Positions 46,476 to 57,157 of a DNA stretch of 64,000 bases are shown here, piece after piece. The notes under the pieces are model-generated. The model saw only the letters and a list, made by a program, of their open reading frames with translations, ran no database searches and was not told where the DNA came from. Where the stretch lies: positions 1 through 64,000 of the forward strand of contig NZ_CDBJ01000027.1 in NCBI RefSeq assembly GCF_000820045.1, written 5' to 3'. How positions within the stretch are numbered: position 1 is the first letter of the stretch; the number at the start of each line of letters is the position of its first letter. The DNA comes from Aeromonas rivuli. GTDB taxonomy: Bacteria; Pseudomonadota; Gammaproteobacteria; Enterobacterales; Aeromonadaceae. The position numbers were made by a program, and so were the translations under genes.

Positions 46476-49400
46476 TTGGTCAGCGCCCTGGCCAAGTGGA
46501 CCGGTGCCGATGTAGCGGCCTCCAGCGATGATACCGGCGCCAGGGAGAAGGGTGGCGATTGGGATCTGGAGGTGCGTAGCGGCCTCATCGATCAACCCCT
46601 GGCCCTCAGCCGGGAGGCCGTACAAGCTTTTGACAGCCTGCTTGCCAATGCCAGTCCCGAGACCAGCCTGAGCCAGGGCAGTTCGGATGTGCTGCTCGGT
46701 GACAGCTTCGAATTCACCGTTAACCTCAGCAACGGATCCAGCCAGGTAGGCTATGCCCCCTATGTGGATCTCTATCTGCCCAGCACCGGCAAGGATGGCG
46801 ACGATGGCATCAGTTTCGTCAAGGCAACCTACCTGGATCAGACCCTGAAGTTCCATCAGGTCACCTTCGATGCCTCGGGCAACGCGACTCATCCCCTCGC
46901 GGTCGACAACAATGGTAATCCGCTCATCATCAAGGCAAGCGATGTCGGGCTCAGGGCCGGGGATACCATGATAGTGCTGGAGATCCCCTTTGGCAGCCTG
47001 AGCCAGGGGCAGCCGGACATCGCCATCGATGTCACGGCGCGTCTGAGCAATCTGGCCGATACCAGCTACTCCAATGGCTCGCCAGCCCTGACCATAGGGA
47101 CGCGCAGTGGCTTCCAGTTCGGCAATGACTCCCTCAACAACCCCCAGGCTGACCCCAGCCTGGTCGAGAGCAGCATTCATACCTTTGTGGTCAACCCGAC
47201 GGTTATCAGCTTCGAGCAGAGCCTTGATATGCGCGAAGGAGAGACCGCCACCGGGCCCAACTTCAACCATACCCTGACCCTGACCGCCATCCCGGCCGAT
47301 GGCCAGCCCTTGAGCAATGTGGTTATCAGCCAGACTCTGCCGCCTAATATGCAGGTGACTGCCATCATCCCTGGTGCCAATGGCACCCTGACCTCCATCA
47401 CCCTCTCCGATGGTCGCGTCATCACCAACCCGGCGCTGATGGATGCCGCCATCAATAGTGACAGCCTCTTTATCAGCGCCTTCACGGTCGAATACAGCAC
47501 GCTGACAATGGCGACCGACACGCAGGTCAAGTTCTACGTGCCCGATGCCGATGCCAATGGCGAGCAGGTGATAGACCCCAACAGCGGCGATGCGGTGCAG
47601 ATAGTGATCGACGCCCCCACTGGCAAGGGTGAGTGGGTGCCTCTCGATGGCCGGGATGTCACGGCACCGGCCACCAGCATCGATTTTGCAGGCCAAGGTG
47701 ACACAGTGACCTTCACTGCCCGCTCCATCACCCTGCAAAAAGATGTCACCTTGAGCGTCGATGGCGGCAAGGCGGGCATCAGTCCGGGAGATACCCTGGA
47801 TTACAGGGTCAATATGGCGCTGTCTGATTACTTTGCCTTTGGCAAAACCACCTTCGGCGAAGGCCAGTTTGTGGTGACCGACACCCTGAGTGATGGTCAG
47901 ACCCTGACCGGTGTCCCGACCCTGACCCTGTTTCGCAATGGCAGCGCCACAGGTGAGACCATCACCCTGGTCTACACTGCCACCCTCAATGCCGATGGCA
48001 CCACCAGCATCACCTTCGACATCGGCCAGTCCCTGGCCAATGCCAATCAACTCATCAGCTGGCTGGCCGGCGATCTTGCCCTGAATGACAGTCAGCAGCA
48101 GGGTGCCACCCTGGCGCTGCTGAGCTACAGCGCCCTGATCAGCCAAAGCTATACCCCCCCGGCCGGTAATCCCCAGAGCGAGATCAATGAGGGGGATGCC
48201 ATTGGCAACAGCGCCAGCGTCACCGCCACCATAGTCGAAAGCAGCATCAACCTGACCGGCGGTAGCGAGTCCGACAGCTCCCAGACCACCACCCGCATCC
48301 CCACCAGCCAGGTTGTCATCGATCTGGTCGATATCAATGGGAGCGCGAATCCCGGAGGCGCCGTCGAGCTGCACCCCGGCGACGATGTCACCTTCCAGCT
48401 CAGTTACGATCTGGTGACCGGGGACTATGAACAGTTCAAACTCACCGCCTATCTGCCCCTGCCCCTGTTCGATCTCAGCGGCATCAACTGGTCCGCAGGC
48501 AGCGGCGTCGGCCAATGGCACTTCGGCAGCGGTGACACCAACCTGGGCAATATCATCAGTGTCACCAATGGGCCGGGCAACTCACTCATCTTCGACTTCG
48601 GTAGCTATGACACCAGTGATCTGAACGGCACCCGCATCGAAATACAGTTCACCCTCACCGTTGGCGATCAACCCTTTGCCGACCAGCGCGAGCTCGATGT
48701 GCTGGCCCAGTCGAGTCAGGTGACCACCCTCGACAAGACCCAGCTCAGCAGTTCGGACGTCACCGTCATTACCTCCATCGCCGAACCGGATCTCGCCATC
48801 GGCCACGGTGTCGTCTCATCGAACAACGGCACGGTGAGCGGTACCACGGGTAGCTGGCAGCAACCGGGCAGTGGCGGCATGCCCTTCACTGGCACAGTCA
48901 CCGATATCAATGCGGTGAATGGCAATGTCAGTGGCATAGATGGCGGTGATGCCCTGCGCCTGGCGACCGCCATTGAAAACCGCGGTGGTGGCGGCGCCTT
49001 CGATGTCGTCACCAGCATCAATCTGCCCGCCGGCCTCTCCTTCCTGAATGGCACCCTGGCCGATGCCAATCTGAAGATCTACCGTGGAGATGGCACCCCG
49101 CTTGTACTGGGTACCGATTATCAGGTGAACGGCAACACCATCAGCTTCCTCGATGCGGGGGGGCAAGCCACCTTGCTGGCAGGACGCGATGGCACCGCTG
49201 CCGACCTGGCTGGCAGCAACCTGGTGATCATCACTTACGATGTGACGGTTGCCGACAACATCAATGCCAGCAGCACCCTGGAGACCAGCGCTGTGCTGAG
49301 CAACTATGCCAGCATTGATAACGGTGATGACTTCACCCCCACCGACTTGACGGAGACGGCAAGCGAGCAAGTCGCTGCCCCCACCATCAGCATCGATTTC

Positions 49401-51380
49401 ACCGGCGGCAATGCAGGCAACGCCTCCAGCGCGGGCCATACCTCGGGCGCCAATCTGGTGATTGGCGAGAGCATGGGCTACGACATAGTGGTGACCCTGC
49501 CCGAAGGCAGCACCCAGCAGCTCAACATTGACAACCTCATTCCGCCCGGCTTCAAGCTCGATACCAGCTACAACGGCGGCAAGGGTTATGACCTGATCCT
49601 CACCGGATTTGGCGGCTCGGTCAGTGACCCTCTCCTCAGTGGAATAGGGGGGACTATCGGCAGTAACGGTGTCGATGCCCGTTTCAGCTTCAGTGTCAGC
49701 GGCGCCAATGCCGATGACAACGCAGGGAACAACAGCTTCACCATCAGGGTCAGGCTCATCGCCGATAACGTGCTCAGCAATCAGGACGGCACCACCCTCA
49801 GCAATGGCGCCGTCCTGCACTATCAGGATCCCGATGGCGACCTAGCCGGTGGTGCGGCACTGGTGCGAGACATCACTGCGACCCCGGCCCCCAATGCCAT
49901 TATTCAGGAACCCAAGCTCACCGTCAGCCAGGACCTGCTGATCACGCCGCCGCCCTATGGCTTCCAGCAAGGGGACGGCGTCAGTGTCAAGATAGTGATC
50001 AGCAACAATGGGCCTCTGGATGCCTTCGACATCCGCTTGAGCGATCTGCTGCCCAGCCAGCTCAGCAACTACAGCCTGGACTCGGTCATCTATGATGGCG
50101 TCGATGTCAGCAGCCAGTTCGAGATAGTGGGCGGCCAATTGCAGACCAAGGCCAATGCCAATCTCGATATCGCCGTGGGCAAGCAACTGACCCTGGTGAT
50201 CAACGGGGTAGTCAATGCCAGCGCCACCAACTTGGCCCAGCTTCCCAACCAGGTCGAAGTCCAATGGACCAGCCTCGATGGCAGTGTCGGCACCAGCGCC
50301 GACCCCGCCGGTGAGCGGACCGGCGCCGATGGTGTACCGGGTAGTGACGTGCTCAATGACTATCGAGCCGTCAGCCAGGGGCTGATCCCCATCGCCAGCG
50401 GCATCTTTATCTCCCGGGTGGGTGGTGTCACCGAAACCGGCGGTGGTGCCACCAATGCCAGCCATGAACAGGTCACGGTCGGCGAGATCATCCGCTACAA
50501 GGTGGTGGCCCTGCTCCCGCAAGGGGAAAATGACAACTATGAATTGCGGATAAGCCTGCCCAAGGGGCTCAGCTTCATCGACAAGGATCAGGTGCGCCTC
50601 GCCCTCATCTCCAATGGCGGTCTGACCAGCAGCTTGAGCGGCACCGCCATCACGGGTGCCGATGTCACTGGCGACGAGACCAGCAGCGCCGCCCAGGCCA
50701 TCTCCTCCACCCTGGCCAACGAGTTAGCCGGGCTGCTGGCCGCAGGCCAGATAGAGATAGTGACCGATGCCGATGGCAACCAGACCATTATCTTCCGGTT
50801 GGGCGACATCAGTAACCTCGATGCCGATCTCGATCAGGAAGGGATCGCCATCGAGTTCAACGTGCGGGTCGATAACAGCCTGGGCAACCAGGCTGGTACC
50901 CAGCTTGAGGTCAGCGCCAAGGATTATGTTGGTGTCGATCCCGACAACCTGGTGCAGCGCGGTATCAGCCAAGTGGTCTATCAGGACATCATTGAGCCTG
51001 GTTTTGCCAACCTCGACAAAGAGGTGATCGCCTTTAATCCCAACCCGGCAGGCAATACCGGCAGCGCCGTGGTGCAGATAAGCTTCGAGCAGAATGGGGG
51101 CATGACCGCCTTCGAGCCTCGCCTGACCGATGGCTTCCCCGGTGGCAGCAACTATGCCCTCAACAGCCTGATCATTGAGCTGGGCGGTACAACGTACACC
51201 TATGACAGCAGCGACAGCGGCAACAACTTTGGTCTGCCACCCGGCGTCACCATCAGTGTCACCCAAGGGGGCAGTTTTGCCGTCGACTTCTCTCAGTTGG
51301 ATGCAGGGGCCAAGGTGACCTGGTCTATCAGGTCGACTTGCCAAACGGGGCGACCATTGCCGGCACCGATGCCAGCCTGA
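46476..51380 (+). CDS. Adhesin fragment 2: domain-rich extracellular region
   Basis: About 1,634 codons in the same frame as fragment 1; the first possible start after the stop is a TTG at 46476 with no good ribosome site. It begins with the end of DUF4347 and carries several Asp/Gly/Ser-rich beta-strand repeats of the DUF11 or adhesin-stalk kind, for example VDLYLPSTGKDGDDGISFVK, and LEVSAKDYVGVDPDNLV. No membrane segment. It ends a few codons past the 1-base deletion near 51324. Confidence 0.72.
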   Translation: MVSALAKWTGADVAASSDDTGAREKGGDWDLEVRSGLIDQPLALSREAVQAFDSLLANASPETSLSQGSSDVLLGDSFEFTVNLSNGSSQVGYAPYVDLYLPSTGKDGDDGISFVKATYLDQTLKFHQVTFDASGNATHPLAVDNNGNPLIIKASDVGLRAGDTMIVLEIPFGSLSQGQPDIAIDVTARLSNLADTSYSNGSPALTIGTRSGFQFGNDSLNNPQADPSLVESSIHTFVVNPTVISFEQSLDMREGETATGPNFNHTLTLTAIPADGQPLSNVVISQTLPPNMQVTAIIPGANGTLTSITLSDGRVITNPALMDAAINSDSLFISAFTVEYSTLTMATDTQVKFYVPDADANGEQVIDPNSGDAVQIVIDAPTGKGEWVPLDGRDVTAPATSIDFAGQGDTVTFTARSITLQKDVTLSVDGGKAGISPGDTLDYRVNMALSDYFAFGKTTFGEGQFVVTDTLSDGQTLTGVPTLTLFRNGSATGETITLVYTATLNADGTTSITFDIGQSLANANQLISWLAGDLALNDSQQQGATLALLSYSALISQSYTPPAGNPQSEINEGDAIGNSASVTATIVESSINLTGGSESDSSQTTTRIPTSQVVIDLVDINGSANPGGAVELHPGDDVTFQLSYDLVTGDYEQFKLTAYLPLPLFDLSGINWSAGSGVGQWHFGSGDTNLGNIISVTNGPGNSLIFDFGSYDTSDLNGTRIEIQFTLTVGDQPFADQRELDVLAQSSQVTTLDKTQLSSSDVTVITSIAEPDLAIGHGVVSSNNGTVSGTTGSWQQPGSGGMPFTGTVTDINAVNGNVSGIDGGDALRLATAIENRGGGGAFDVVTSINLPAGLSFLNGTLADANLKIYRGDGTPLVLGTDYQVNGNTISFLDAGGQATLLAGRDGTAADLAGSNLVIITYDVTVADNINASSTLETSAVLSNYASIDNGDDFTPTDLTETASEQVAAPTISIDFTGGNAGNASSAGHTSGANLVIGESMGYDIVVTLPEGSTQQLNIDNLIPPGFKLDTSYNGGKGYDLILTGFGGSVSDPLLSGIGGTIGSNGVDARFSFSVSGANADDNAGNNSFTIRVRLIADNVLSNQDGTTLSNGAVLHYQDPDGDLAGGAALVRDITATPAPNAIIQEPKLTVSQDLLITPPPYGFQQGDGVSVKIVISNNGPLDAFDIRLSDLLPSQLSNYSLDSVIYDGVDVSSQFEIVGGQLQTKANANLDIAVGKQLTLVINGVVNASATNLAQLPNQVEVQWTSLDGSVGTSADPAGERTGADGVPGSDVLNDYRAVSQGLIPIASGIFISRVGGVTETGGGATNASHEQVTVGEIIRYKVVALLPQGENDNYELRISLPKGLSFIDKDQVRLALISNGGLTSSLSGTAITGADVTGDETSSAAQAISSTLANELAGLLAAGQIEIVTDADGNQTIIFRLGDISNLDADLDQEGIAIEFNVRVDNSLGNQAGTQLEVSAKDYVGVDPDNLVQRGISQVVYQDIIEPGFANLDKEVIAFNPNPAGNTGSAVVQISFEQNGGMTAFEPRLTDGFPGGSNYALNSLIIELGGTTYTYDSSDSGNNFGLPPGVTISVTQGGSFAVDFSQLDAGAKVTWSIRSTCQTGRPLPAPMPA

Positions 51381-54300
51381 GCTGGTCCAGCCTGCCGGAC
51401 AGCTTCACAACCTGGGGTGGCGACAACGTTGGCGTTGATGGTACCGCCAGCGGCGAGCGTACCGGCCAGGATGGTCAGGGCAATACCCTCAACAACTACG
51501 TGCTCACCAGCGCAGCCGGGCTAGGGATCATCAGCGGCACCCTCTGGAATGACACCGCCAGCGCCACCGGCAGCACCAGCCCCGATGGCCCGGGGCTTGC
51601 CAATCAGACGGTGACCCTGGTCTGGGGCGGCTTGGATAACGACTTGACCACCACTGGTGATAACCAGAGCTTTGTCACCACTACGGATGGCAGCGGCCAC
51701 TTCTCATTCGGCATACTGCCTTCGGGCGTCTATCGCCTCGACGGACCGGCTGGCACCACCATCACCGATGCCAGCGCGGGCACCTTGCAGGTCCGCATCG
51801 ACAGCGATGGTGGCGACCTGGGTCAGGTTGGCATAGCGCTCACCGAATCTGGGATAAACACTGGCCAGTATGAAGATGGGGCCAATATCGGTTATGTGGA
51901 ACTCAACGATGCCCCCACCCTTGGCAACACCACCCCTGCCCAGAGCGTGGATGAGGATCTCGACCTGGCGCTGGTTGGCCTCTCGGTCGCCGACATAGAT
52001 GCGGGCAGCGGCGCCCTGACCCTCACCCTGACAGTGGGTCATGGGGTGCTTTCTCTGGGCAGTGCAACTGGCCTGAGTGTCGTCACCAATAATGGCGGCG
52101 CCCAGCTGGTGCTGACCGGTAACTTGGCCGCCCTCAATGCCGCCCTGCTGACCCTCAACTACCGTGGCAATCAGGATTTCAACGGCACTGATACCCTCTC
52201 TGTCCTGGTCAATGACAATGGCCAGTTTGGTGACAAGCTCGATGGTGACGGCACTCCCGGCAACGCCGAGGATGCCCTGACTGCCACCACCAGCATCCTC
52301 ATGACCATCAATCCGGTCAATGACACCCCCGTTGCCAACAACGACAGCGCCACCGCCATCGAGGCCGGTGGTACGGCCAACACAGTGCCTGGCAATGACC
52401 CTCAGGGAAATCTGATCAGCAATGACACCGATGTGGATATCGCCACCAATGGCGACATCTTGCACCTGGGACTGGTTGCCAGTGTGGCCACCGGCAACAG
52501 TGCCACCCCAAATTCGGTCGATAATCCCGTCACTGTTGAGGGCAAATACGGCACCCTCTATCTGTTGACCGGGGGCGGTTACCGTTATGTGGTCGACAAC
52601 AGCAACCCAGAGGTGGAGGCCCTGCGGCTCAGTGGCGACACCCTGACCGAGCAGTTCGATTATCAACTGCTGGATATCGACGGTGCCAGCAGCCAGGCCA
52701 GTCTCATCATCACCATCCAGGGGGCCAACGATGCCCCTGTGGCCAGCGATGACATCGGCAGTGCCACCGAGCAGGGAGTCGGCCAGGCAGGCACCAATGC
52801 CACCGGCAATGTGCTGGGCAACGACAGTGACATCGATAGCGGGGACAGCAGCCACGTCAGCAAGGTGGCCCTGGGGCCGGACACCAATCTCAGCCAGATA
52901 ACCGACGTGCCCGCAGACAGCACCAGCGCCAATGGCGCCGTGATCATCGGTCTGTACGGCACCCTGACCCTGGGTGCCGATGGCAGCTATCGCTACGTGA
53001 TTGACAACAGCAATGCCACCGTCCAGGCACTGCGGGCAGGAGACACCCTCACCGAGACCTTCAGCTACAGAGCCACGGATCGTGGCAACCTCAATGATAT
53101 CGCCGCCCTGGTCATCACCATCAATGGCACCAACGATGCCCCCGTGGCGGTGGATGATACGGGGTCGGCCGTCGAGGCGGGAGGGATCAACAATGCCACG
53201 CCGGGCAGCAATGCCAGCGGCAACGTGCTCGACAATGACACAGACCCGGATGCAAGCAACCTCGACGAGACCCAAGCCGTCAGCGCGGTGCGCACCGGTA
53301 CCACCAGCGGCACGGGCACCGCTGGCACCCTGGGCAACCCGCTCAAGGGCACCTATGGCTGGCTCACCCTCAATGCCAACGGCAGTTATGACTATGAGAT
53401 AGATAACAGCCTGGCGGCGGTGCAGGCTCTGCGCCTGTTGGGCAATACCCTGACAGACAGCTTTACCTATACCTTGATCGATGCCGCAGGCGCCACCAGC
53501 CAGGCCAACATCACCATCACCCTTCAGGGGGCCAACGATGCCCCCACCGCCATCGCCGATGCAGGCACCGCCATCGAGGCGGGCGGCCTCAACAATGGTA
53601 CCGCTGGCAGCAATCCAGTCGGCAATGTGCTCGGCAACGACACGGATCCGGATCTCAATGGCGAGCAGCTCACCGTGACCGGCGTCAGCTTCGGTGCCAG
53701 CAACGTCGCCCCCGGCATAGCCCTCAACGGGCTCTATGGCACCCTCACCCTCAACGCGGATGGCAGTTATCGCTATGTGCTCGACAACAACAACGCGACC
53801 GTGCAGCAGCTCTTACCCGGAGATACCCTCACCGAACTGTTCGACTACCAGATAACGGATCTGGGCGGCCAGATCAGCGCCTCGACCCTGACCATCACCA
53901 TTGAAGGGCGTAATGACAGCCCGGTAGCCGTCAATGATACCGGCACAGCCGTCGAGGCGGGAGGCATCAATAACGCCACCCTGGGCAGCAATGCCACCGG
54001 CAATGTGCTGGGCAACGACACCGACCCCGAGTCCGCCAACGTCGATGAGCGTCAGAGTGTCACGACAGTGAGCACCGGCAGTGGCACCGCGGGCACCCTG
54101 GGCAGTCCGCTCAGGGGCACCTACGGCTGGCTCACCCTCAACAGTGATGGCAACTACACCTATGAGGTCGATAACAGCCTGGCGACGGTGCAGGCCCTGC
54201 GCCTGTCGGGCAATACCCTGAGTGACGGTTTTAGCTACACCATGGTTGATGCCAATGGCGCCAGCAGTTCGGCCAGCATCACCATCACCATTCAGGGGGC

Positions 54301-57145
54301 CAATGATGCCCCCACTGCCGTCGCCGATGCAGGCACCGCCATCGAGGCAGGTGGCCTCAACAATGGTACCGCAGGTAGCAACCCAACCGGCAATGTGCTC
54401 AGCAACGACACGGATCCGGATCGCTACGGTGAGCAACCCACCGTCACCGGCGTCAGTTTCACTGGCAACAACGCCGCCCCCGGCACGGCCCTCAACGGGC
54501 TCTATGGCACCCTTACCCTCAACGCGGATGGCAGTTACAGCTATGTACTCGACAACAGCAATGCCGATGTGCAAAAGCTGCGGCCAGGGGAGACGCTCAG
54601 CGAGGTATTCGACTATCAGATGAGGGATCTGGCTGGCTTGGTCAGCGCGTCGACTCTGACCATCACCATTCAGGGCCGAAACGACACACCGGTGGCAGCC
54701 AATGATACCGGCACAGCCGTCGAGGCGGGGGGCGTCAACAACACCACCCCAGGCAGCAATGCCATCGGCAATGTGCTGAGCAACGACACTGACCCCGATT
54801 CGGCCAATAGCAGCGAGACGAAAACTGTCAATACAGTACGTACCGGTACCACCACGGGCGCGGGCACCACGGGAACGCTGGGCAACCAGCTCAGAGGCAC
54901 CTATGGCTGGCTCACCCTCAACGCCAACGGCAGCTACACCTATGTGATCGACAACAGCCTGGCGGCGGTGCAAGCCCTGCGTACCAGCGCCGATATCCTG
55001 ATAGACCGTTTCAGCTACAGCATGGGCGATGCCAGTGGTGTCACCAGCGCGGCCAATCTGACCATCCGCATCGAAGGGGCCAACGATGCCCCCCTGGCCC
55101 AGAACAATATCGGTATCGCCGTGGCCGACAATGGCGCAGGCAATGTCAGCAACCCCAGTGGCAATCTGCTCACCAATGACAGAGATGTCGATCAGGGGGA
55201 CAGCCTTACCCTGACGGCAGGCCGCACCGGTGAAGAGCAGGCCGGTGGCAGCCTGGCCTCCGTCACTCAAGGCACCCCTCTGGTCTTGACCGGCCAGTAC
55301 GGCACCCTGACGCTCTACCTCGACGGCCACTACCAATATGTGCTGGATATCAACAATGGCGATGTGCAAGGCCTGGCCCCCCTGCAGACCCTGAGAGACA
55401 ACTTCACCTATCAGGCACAGGATCTCGCTGGCGGCGTCGACCTGGCCCAGCTCAGCATCATCATACGGGGACGCAACGATGCCCCCGTCGCCAACCCGGA
55501 TCAGGCTCAGGTGATAGAGGCAGGTGGGCTCAATAACGGCCAGCCGGGTCTTGATCCCAGTGGCAACGTGCTTGGCAACGATACCGATCTGGAAGGGGAT
55601 GCCCTGACGGTGACCGGGGTCCAGAACAGCAGTGGCCAGGGGGCAAGTCTCGGCACCGTATTGCATGGCCGCTATGGGGATCTGGTGATGAATGCCGATG
55701 GCAGCTGGCACTACAGCCTGGATAACAGCCTGGCCGAGGTGCAGGCTCTGCGCGGCCCCAATCAGACCCTGGTCGAGGTCTTCAGCTATCAGATTGAAGA
55801 TATCTGGGGGGTCGGCAGCGCCAGCACCCTGACCCTGACCATTCGCGGCAGCAACGACACCCCCATCGCCGTCAATGACACCACCACCGCCATTGAAACC
55901 GGTGGCGTTCACAACACAGGCGCCGGTCTGGATCCCGCTGGCAATGTGCTGGACAACGATACCGATGTGGACAGCCAGGCCAATGGGGAAACCAAGGCGG
56001 TACTCACCGTCACCAGCGCCGCCGGTGTCAGCGTCAATGCGGGCCAGACTCTGCATGGGCGCTATGGTCAGCTGATCCTCAATAGCGACGGCAGCTATCA
56101 GTATCTGGTCGACAATGATAATCCCGAGGTCGAGGCGCTGCGCTCGGCCAACCAGACCCTCACCGAAGTGTTCAGCTACCGGATGCGTGACCAGGCAGGG
56201 GCCTTCTCGGAAGCGCGGCTGACCGTCGTCATCCAGGGTGCCAATGACAATCCCGTCGCCCAGGATGACAGCTCGCTCGCCAATGATCAGGTGCAACCCC
56301 CTCATACCTCGGGCAATGTGCTGCCCAACGACAGCGATGTCGATGCCAATGATCCCCTGCGGGTCACAGGGGTGCGCAGTGGCACCGAGAGCGGCAGTGG
56401 CCAGGCAGGTCAACTCGGCCAACCCCTGGCCGGTCGCTACGGCTGGCTCACCCTCAATGGGGATGGCAGTTACAGCTACACCATTGACCTGACCAACAGG
56501 GAAGTGCTGGCCGCCGCAGGTTTGGGACAGGTGCTGCAGGATGTGTTCACTTACACCCTGATTGATGGCAGCGATGCCACAGACCTGGCCCAGCGGGTGA
56601 TCCATCTGGACATCTCCGCGCCCTACGTGCCGCCTCCCGAAAAAGGAGGGGTTGGCCCTCATCGGCTCGACAGGGAGATAGACAATGATCGGCAGACGGG
56701 GCTACCCGATATCACGCCAGCCATCTTCGTCACCCCAGAAGTGCAACGGGTCGGACTGGGGCTCGATGCCAGCGGCGATCGCTCCGACGGCAGCCAGCTG
56801 TTCTTCGGCATGCCCCCCGAGATCCGCAGCCAGAGCATCGGCCAGGGCCTTGGCCAGATAGAAGGCACCTTCGTCGGGCTGAGCGTGCAGGAGAGCGCCA
56901 TGGCACAGGAGCTGGATCTGGCCAGCTTCCTCGGCCGCCATGGCCGGGTCGATCTCAATGCCGATTGCTTGCTCAGTGACGAATCGGTGTTTGCCCTGAC
57001 GCCACAAGACATGAAGGCCCCCTCGTCCCAGGGCGAGCGGCCGACCAAAGCCAACAGCTTTACCAGACAACTACAAGAAGCCGCCGGGCGTTCCGCCCAG
57101 CCCAAAGGGGACAATCAGCCCTTTGTGACCAATTCAGGCGTTTGA
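51338..57145 (+). CDS. Adhesin fragment 3: SdrD-B-like, cadherin-like and 11 VCBS repeats
   Basis: About 1,935 codons. First an SdrD-B-like segment (GIISGTLWNDTASATGS), then a tandem-95/cadherin-like domain (QDFNGTDTLSVLVNDNG), then 11 VCBS repeats of about 100 residues with NDAPVAxxD junctions. Repeats 3-7 follow an A-B-A-B-A pattern: A units share GTYGWLTLN, and B units share GLYGTLTLNADGSY. The last 160 residues are non-repetitive. No GGXGXD calcium-binding nonapeptides were seen at the end. Confidence 0.78.
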   Translation: MPNGATIAGTDASLSWSSLPDSFTTWGGDNVGVDGTASGERTGQDGQGNTLNNYVLTSAAGLGIISGTLWNDTASATGSTSPDGPGLANQTVTLVWGGLDNDLTTTGDNQSFVTTTDGSGHFSFGILPSGVYRLDGPAGTTITDASAGTLQVRIDSDGGDLGQVGIALTESGINTGQYEDGANIGYVELNDAPTLGNTTPAQSVDEDLDLALVGLSVADIDAGSGALTLTLTVGHGVLSLGSATGLSVVTNNGGAQLVLTGNLAALNAALLTLNYRGNQDFNGTDTLSVLVNDNGQFGDKLDGDGTPGNAEDALTATTSILMTINPVNDTPVANNDSATAIEAGGTANTVPGNDPQGNLISNDTDVDIATNGDILHLGLVASVATGNSATPNSVDNPVTVEGKYGTLYLLTGGGYRYVVDNSNPEVEALRLSGDTLTEQFDYQLLDIDGASSQASLIITIQGANDAPVASDDIGSATEQGVGQAGTNATGNVLGNDSDIDSGDSSHVSKVALGPDTNLSQITDVPADSTSANGAVIIGLYGTLTLGADGSYRYVIDNSNATVQALRAGDTLTETFSYRATDRGNLNDIAALVITINGTNDAPVAVDDTGSAVEAGGINNATPGSNASGNVLDNDTDPDASNLDETQAVSAVRTGTTSGTGTAGTLGNPLKGTYGWLTLNANGSYDYEIDNSLAAVQALRLLGNTLTDSFTYTLIDAAGATSQANITITLQGANDAPTAIADAGTAIEAGGLNNGTAGSNPVGNVLGNDTDPDLNGEQLTVTGVSFGASNVAPGIALNGLYGTLTLNADGSYRYVLDNNNATVQQLLPGDTLTELFDYQITDLGGQISASTLTITIEGRNDSPVAVNDTGTAVEAGGINNATLGSNATGNVLGNDTDPESANVDERQSVTTVSTGSGTAGTLGSPLRGTYGWLTLNSDGNYTYEVDNSLATVQALRLSGNTLSDGFSYTMVDANGASSSASITITIQGANDAPTAVADAGTAIEAGGLNNGTAGSNPTGNVLSNDTDPDRYGEQPTVTGVSFTGNNAAPGTALNGLYGTLTLNADGSYSYVLDNSNADVQKLRPGETLSEVFDYQMRDLAGLVSASTLTITIQGRNDTPVAANDTGTAVEAGGVNNTTPGSNAIGNVLSNDTDPDSANSSETKTVNTVRTGTTTGAGTTGTLGNQLRGTYGWLTLNANGSYTYVIDNSLAAVQALRTSADILIDRFSYSMGDASGVTSAANLTIRIEGANDAPLAQNNIGIAVADNGAGNVSNPSGNLLTNDRDVDQGDSLTLTAGRTGEEQAGGSLASVTQGTPLVLTGQYGTLTLYLDGHYQYVLDINNGDVQGLAPLQTLRDNFTYQAQDLAGGVDLAQLSIIIRGRNDAPVANPDQAQVIEAGGLNNGQPGLDPSGNVLGNDTDLEGDALTVTGVQNSSGQGASLGTVLHGRYGDLVMNADGSWHYSLDNSLAEVQALRGPNQTLVEVFSYQIEDIWGVGSASTLTLTIRGSNDTPIAVNDTTTAIETGGVHNTGAGLDPAGNVLDNDTDVDSQANGETKAVLTVTSAAGVSVNAGQTLHGRYGQLILNSDGSYQYLVDNDNPEVEALRSANQTLTEVFSYRMRDQAGAFSEARLTVVIQGANDNPVAQDDSSLANDQVQPPHTSGNVLPNDSDVDANDPLRVTGVRSGTESGSGQAGQLGQPLAGRYGWLTLNGDGSYSYTIDLTNREVLAAAGLGQVLQDVFTYTLIDGSDATDLAQRVIHLDISAPYVPPPEKGGVGPHRLDREIDNDRQTGLPDITPAIFVTPEVQRVGLGLDASGDRSDGSQLFFGMPPEIRSQSIGQGLGQIEGTFVGLSVQESAMAQELDLASFLGRHGRVDLNADCLLSDESVFALTPQDMKAPSSQGERPTKANSFTRQLQEAAGRSAQPKGDNQPFVTNSGV

Positions 57146-57157
57146 TTCTAAGGACAG

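Larger units (their letters stand above)
45969..57145 (+). pseudogene. Giant LEPR/DUF4347/VCBS surface protein gene, broken by a stop and a frameshift
   Basis: If whole, it would encode about 3,725 aa. Start ATG 45969 has GGAAG 7 bases upstream. The N-terminus carries an LEPR motif followed by LFDGAA at residues 19-29, typical of a class of giant repeat adhesins, then a DUF4347 domain. An in-frame TGA at 46446-46448 breaks codon 160 inside that domain; downstream coding continues in the same frame. A single missing base near 51324 then shifts frame. The rest is repeats and ends without a clear RTX-type C-terminal signal. Two lesions argue for decay or assembly error; both need read-level checking. 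Confidence 0.78.

Noticed and set aside
51700..56662. Long open frames on the minus strand across the adhesin
   Set aside because: They are shadows of the repetitive, GC-rich coding strand. They lack start signals and mirror the VCBS period.
45969..57145. Classical RTX toxin or adhesin secreted by a type 1 ABC system
   Set aside because: No GGXGXD repeats, no RTX C-terminal signal and no ABC transporter gene in the cluster.
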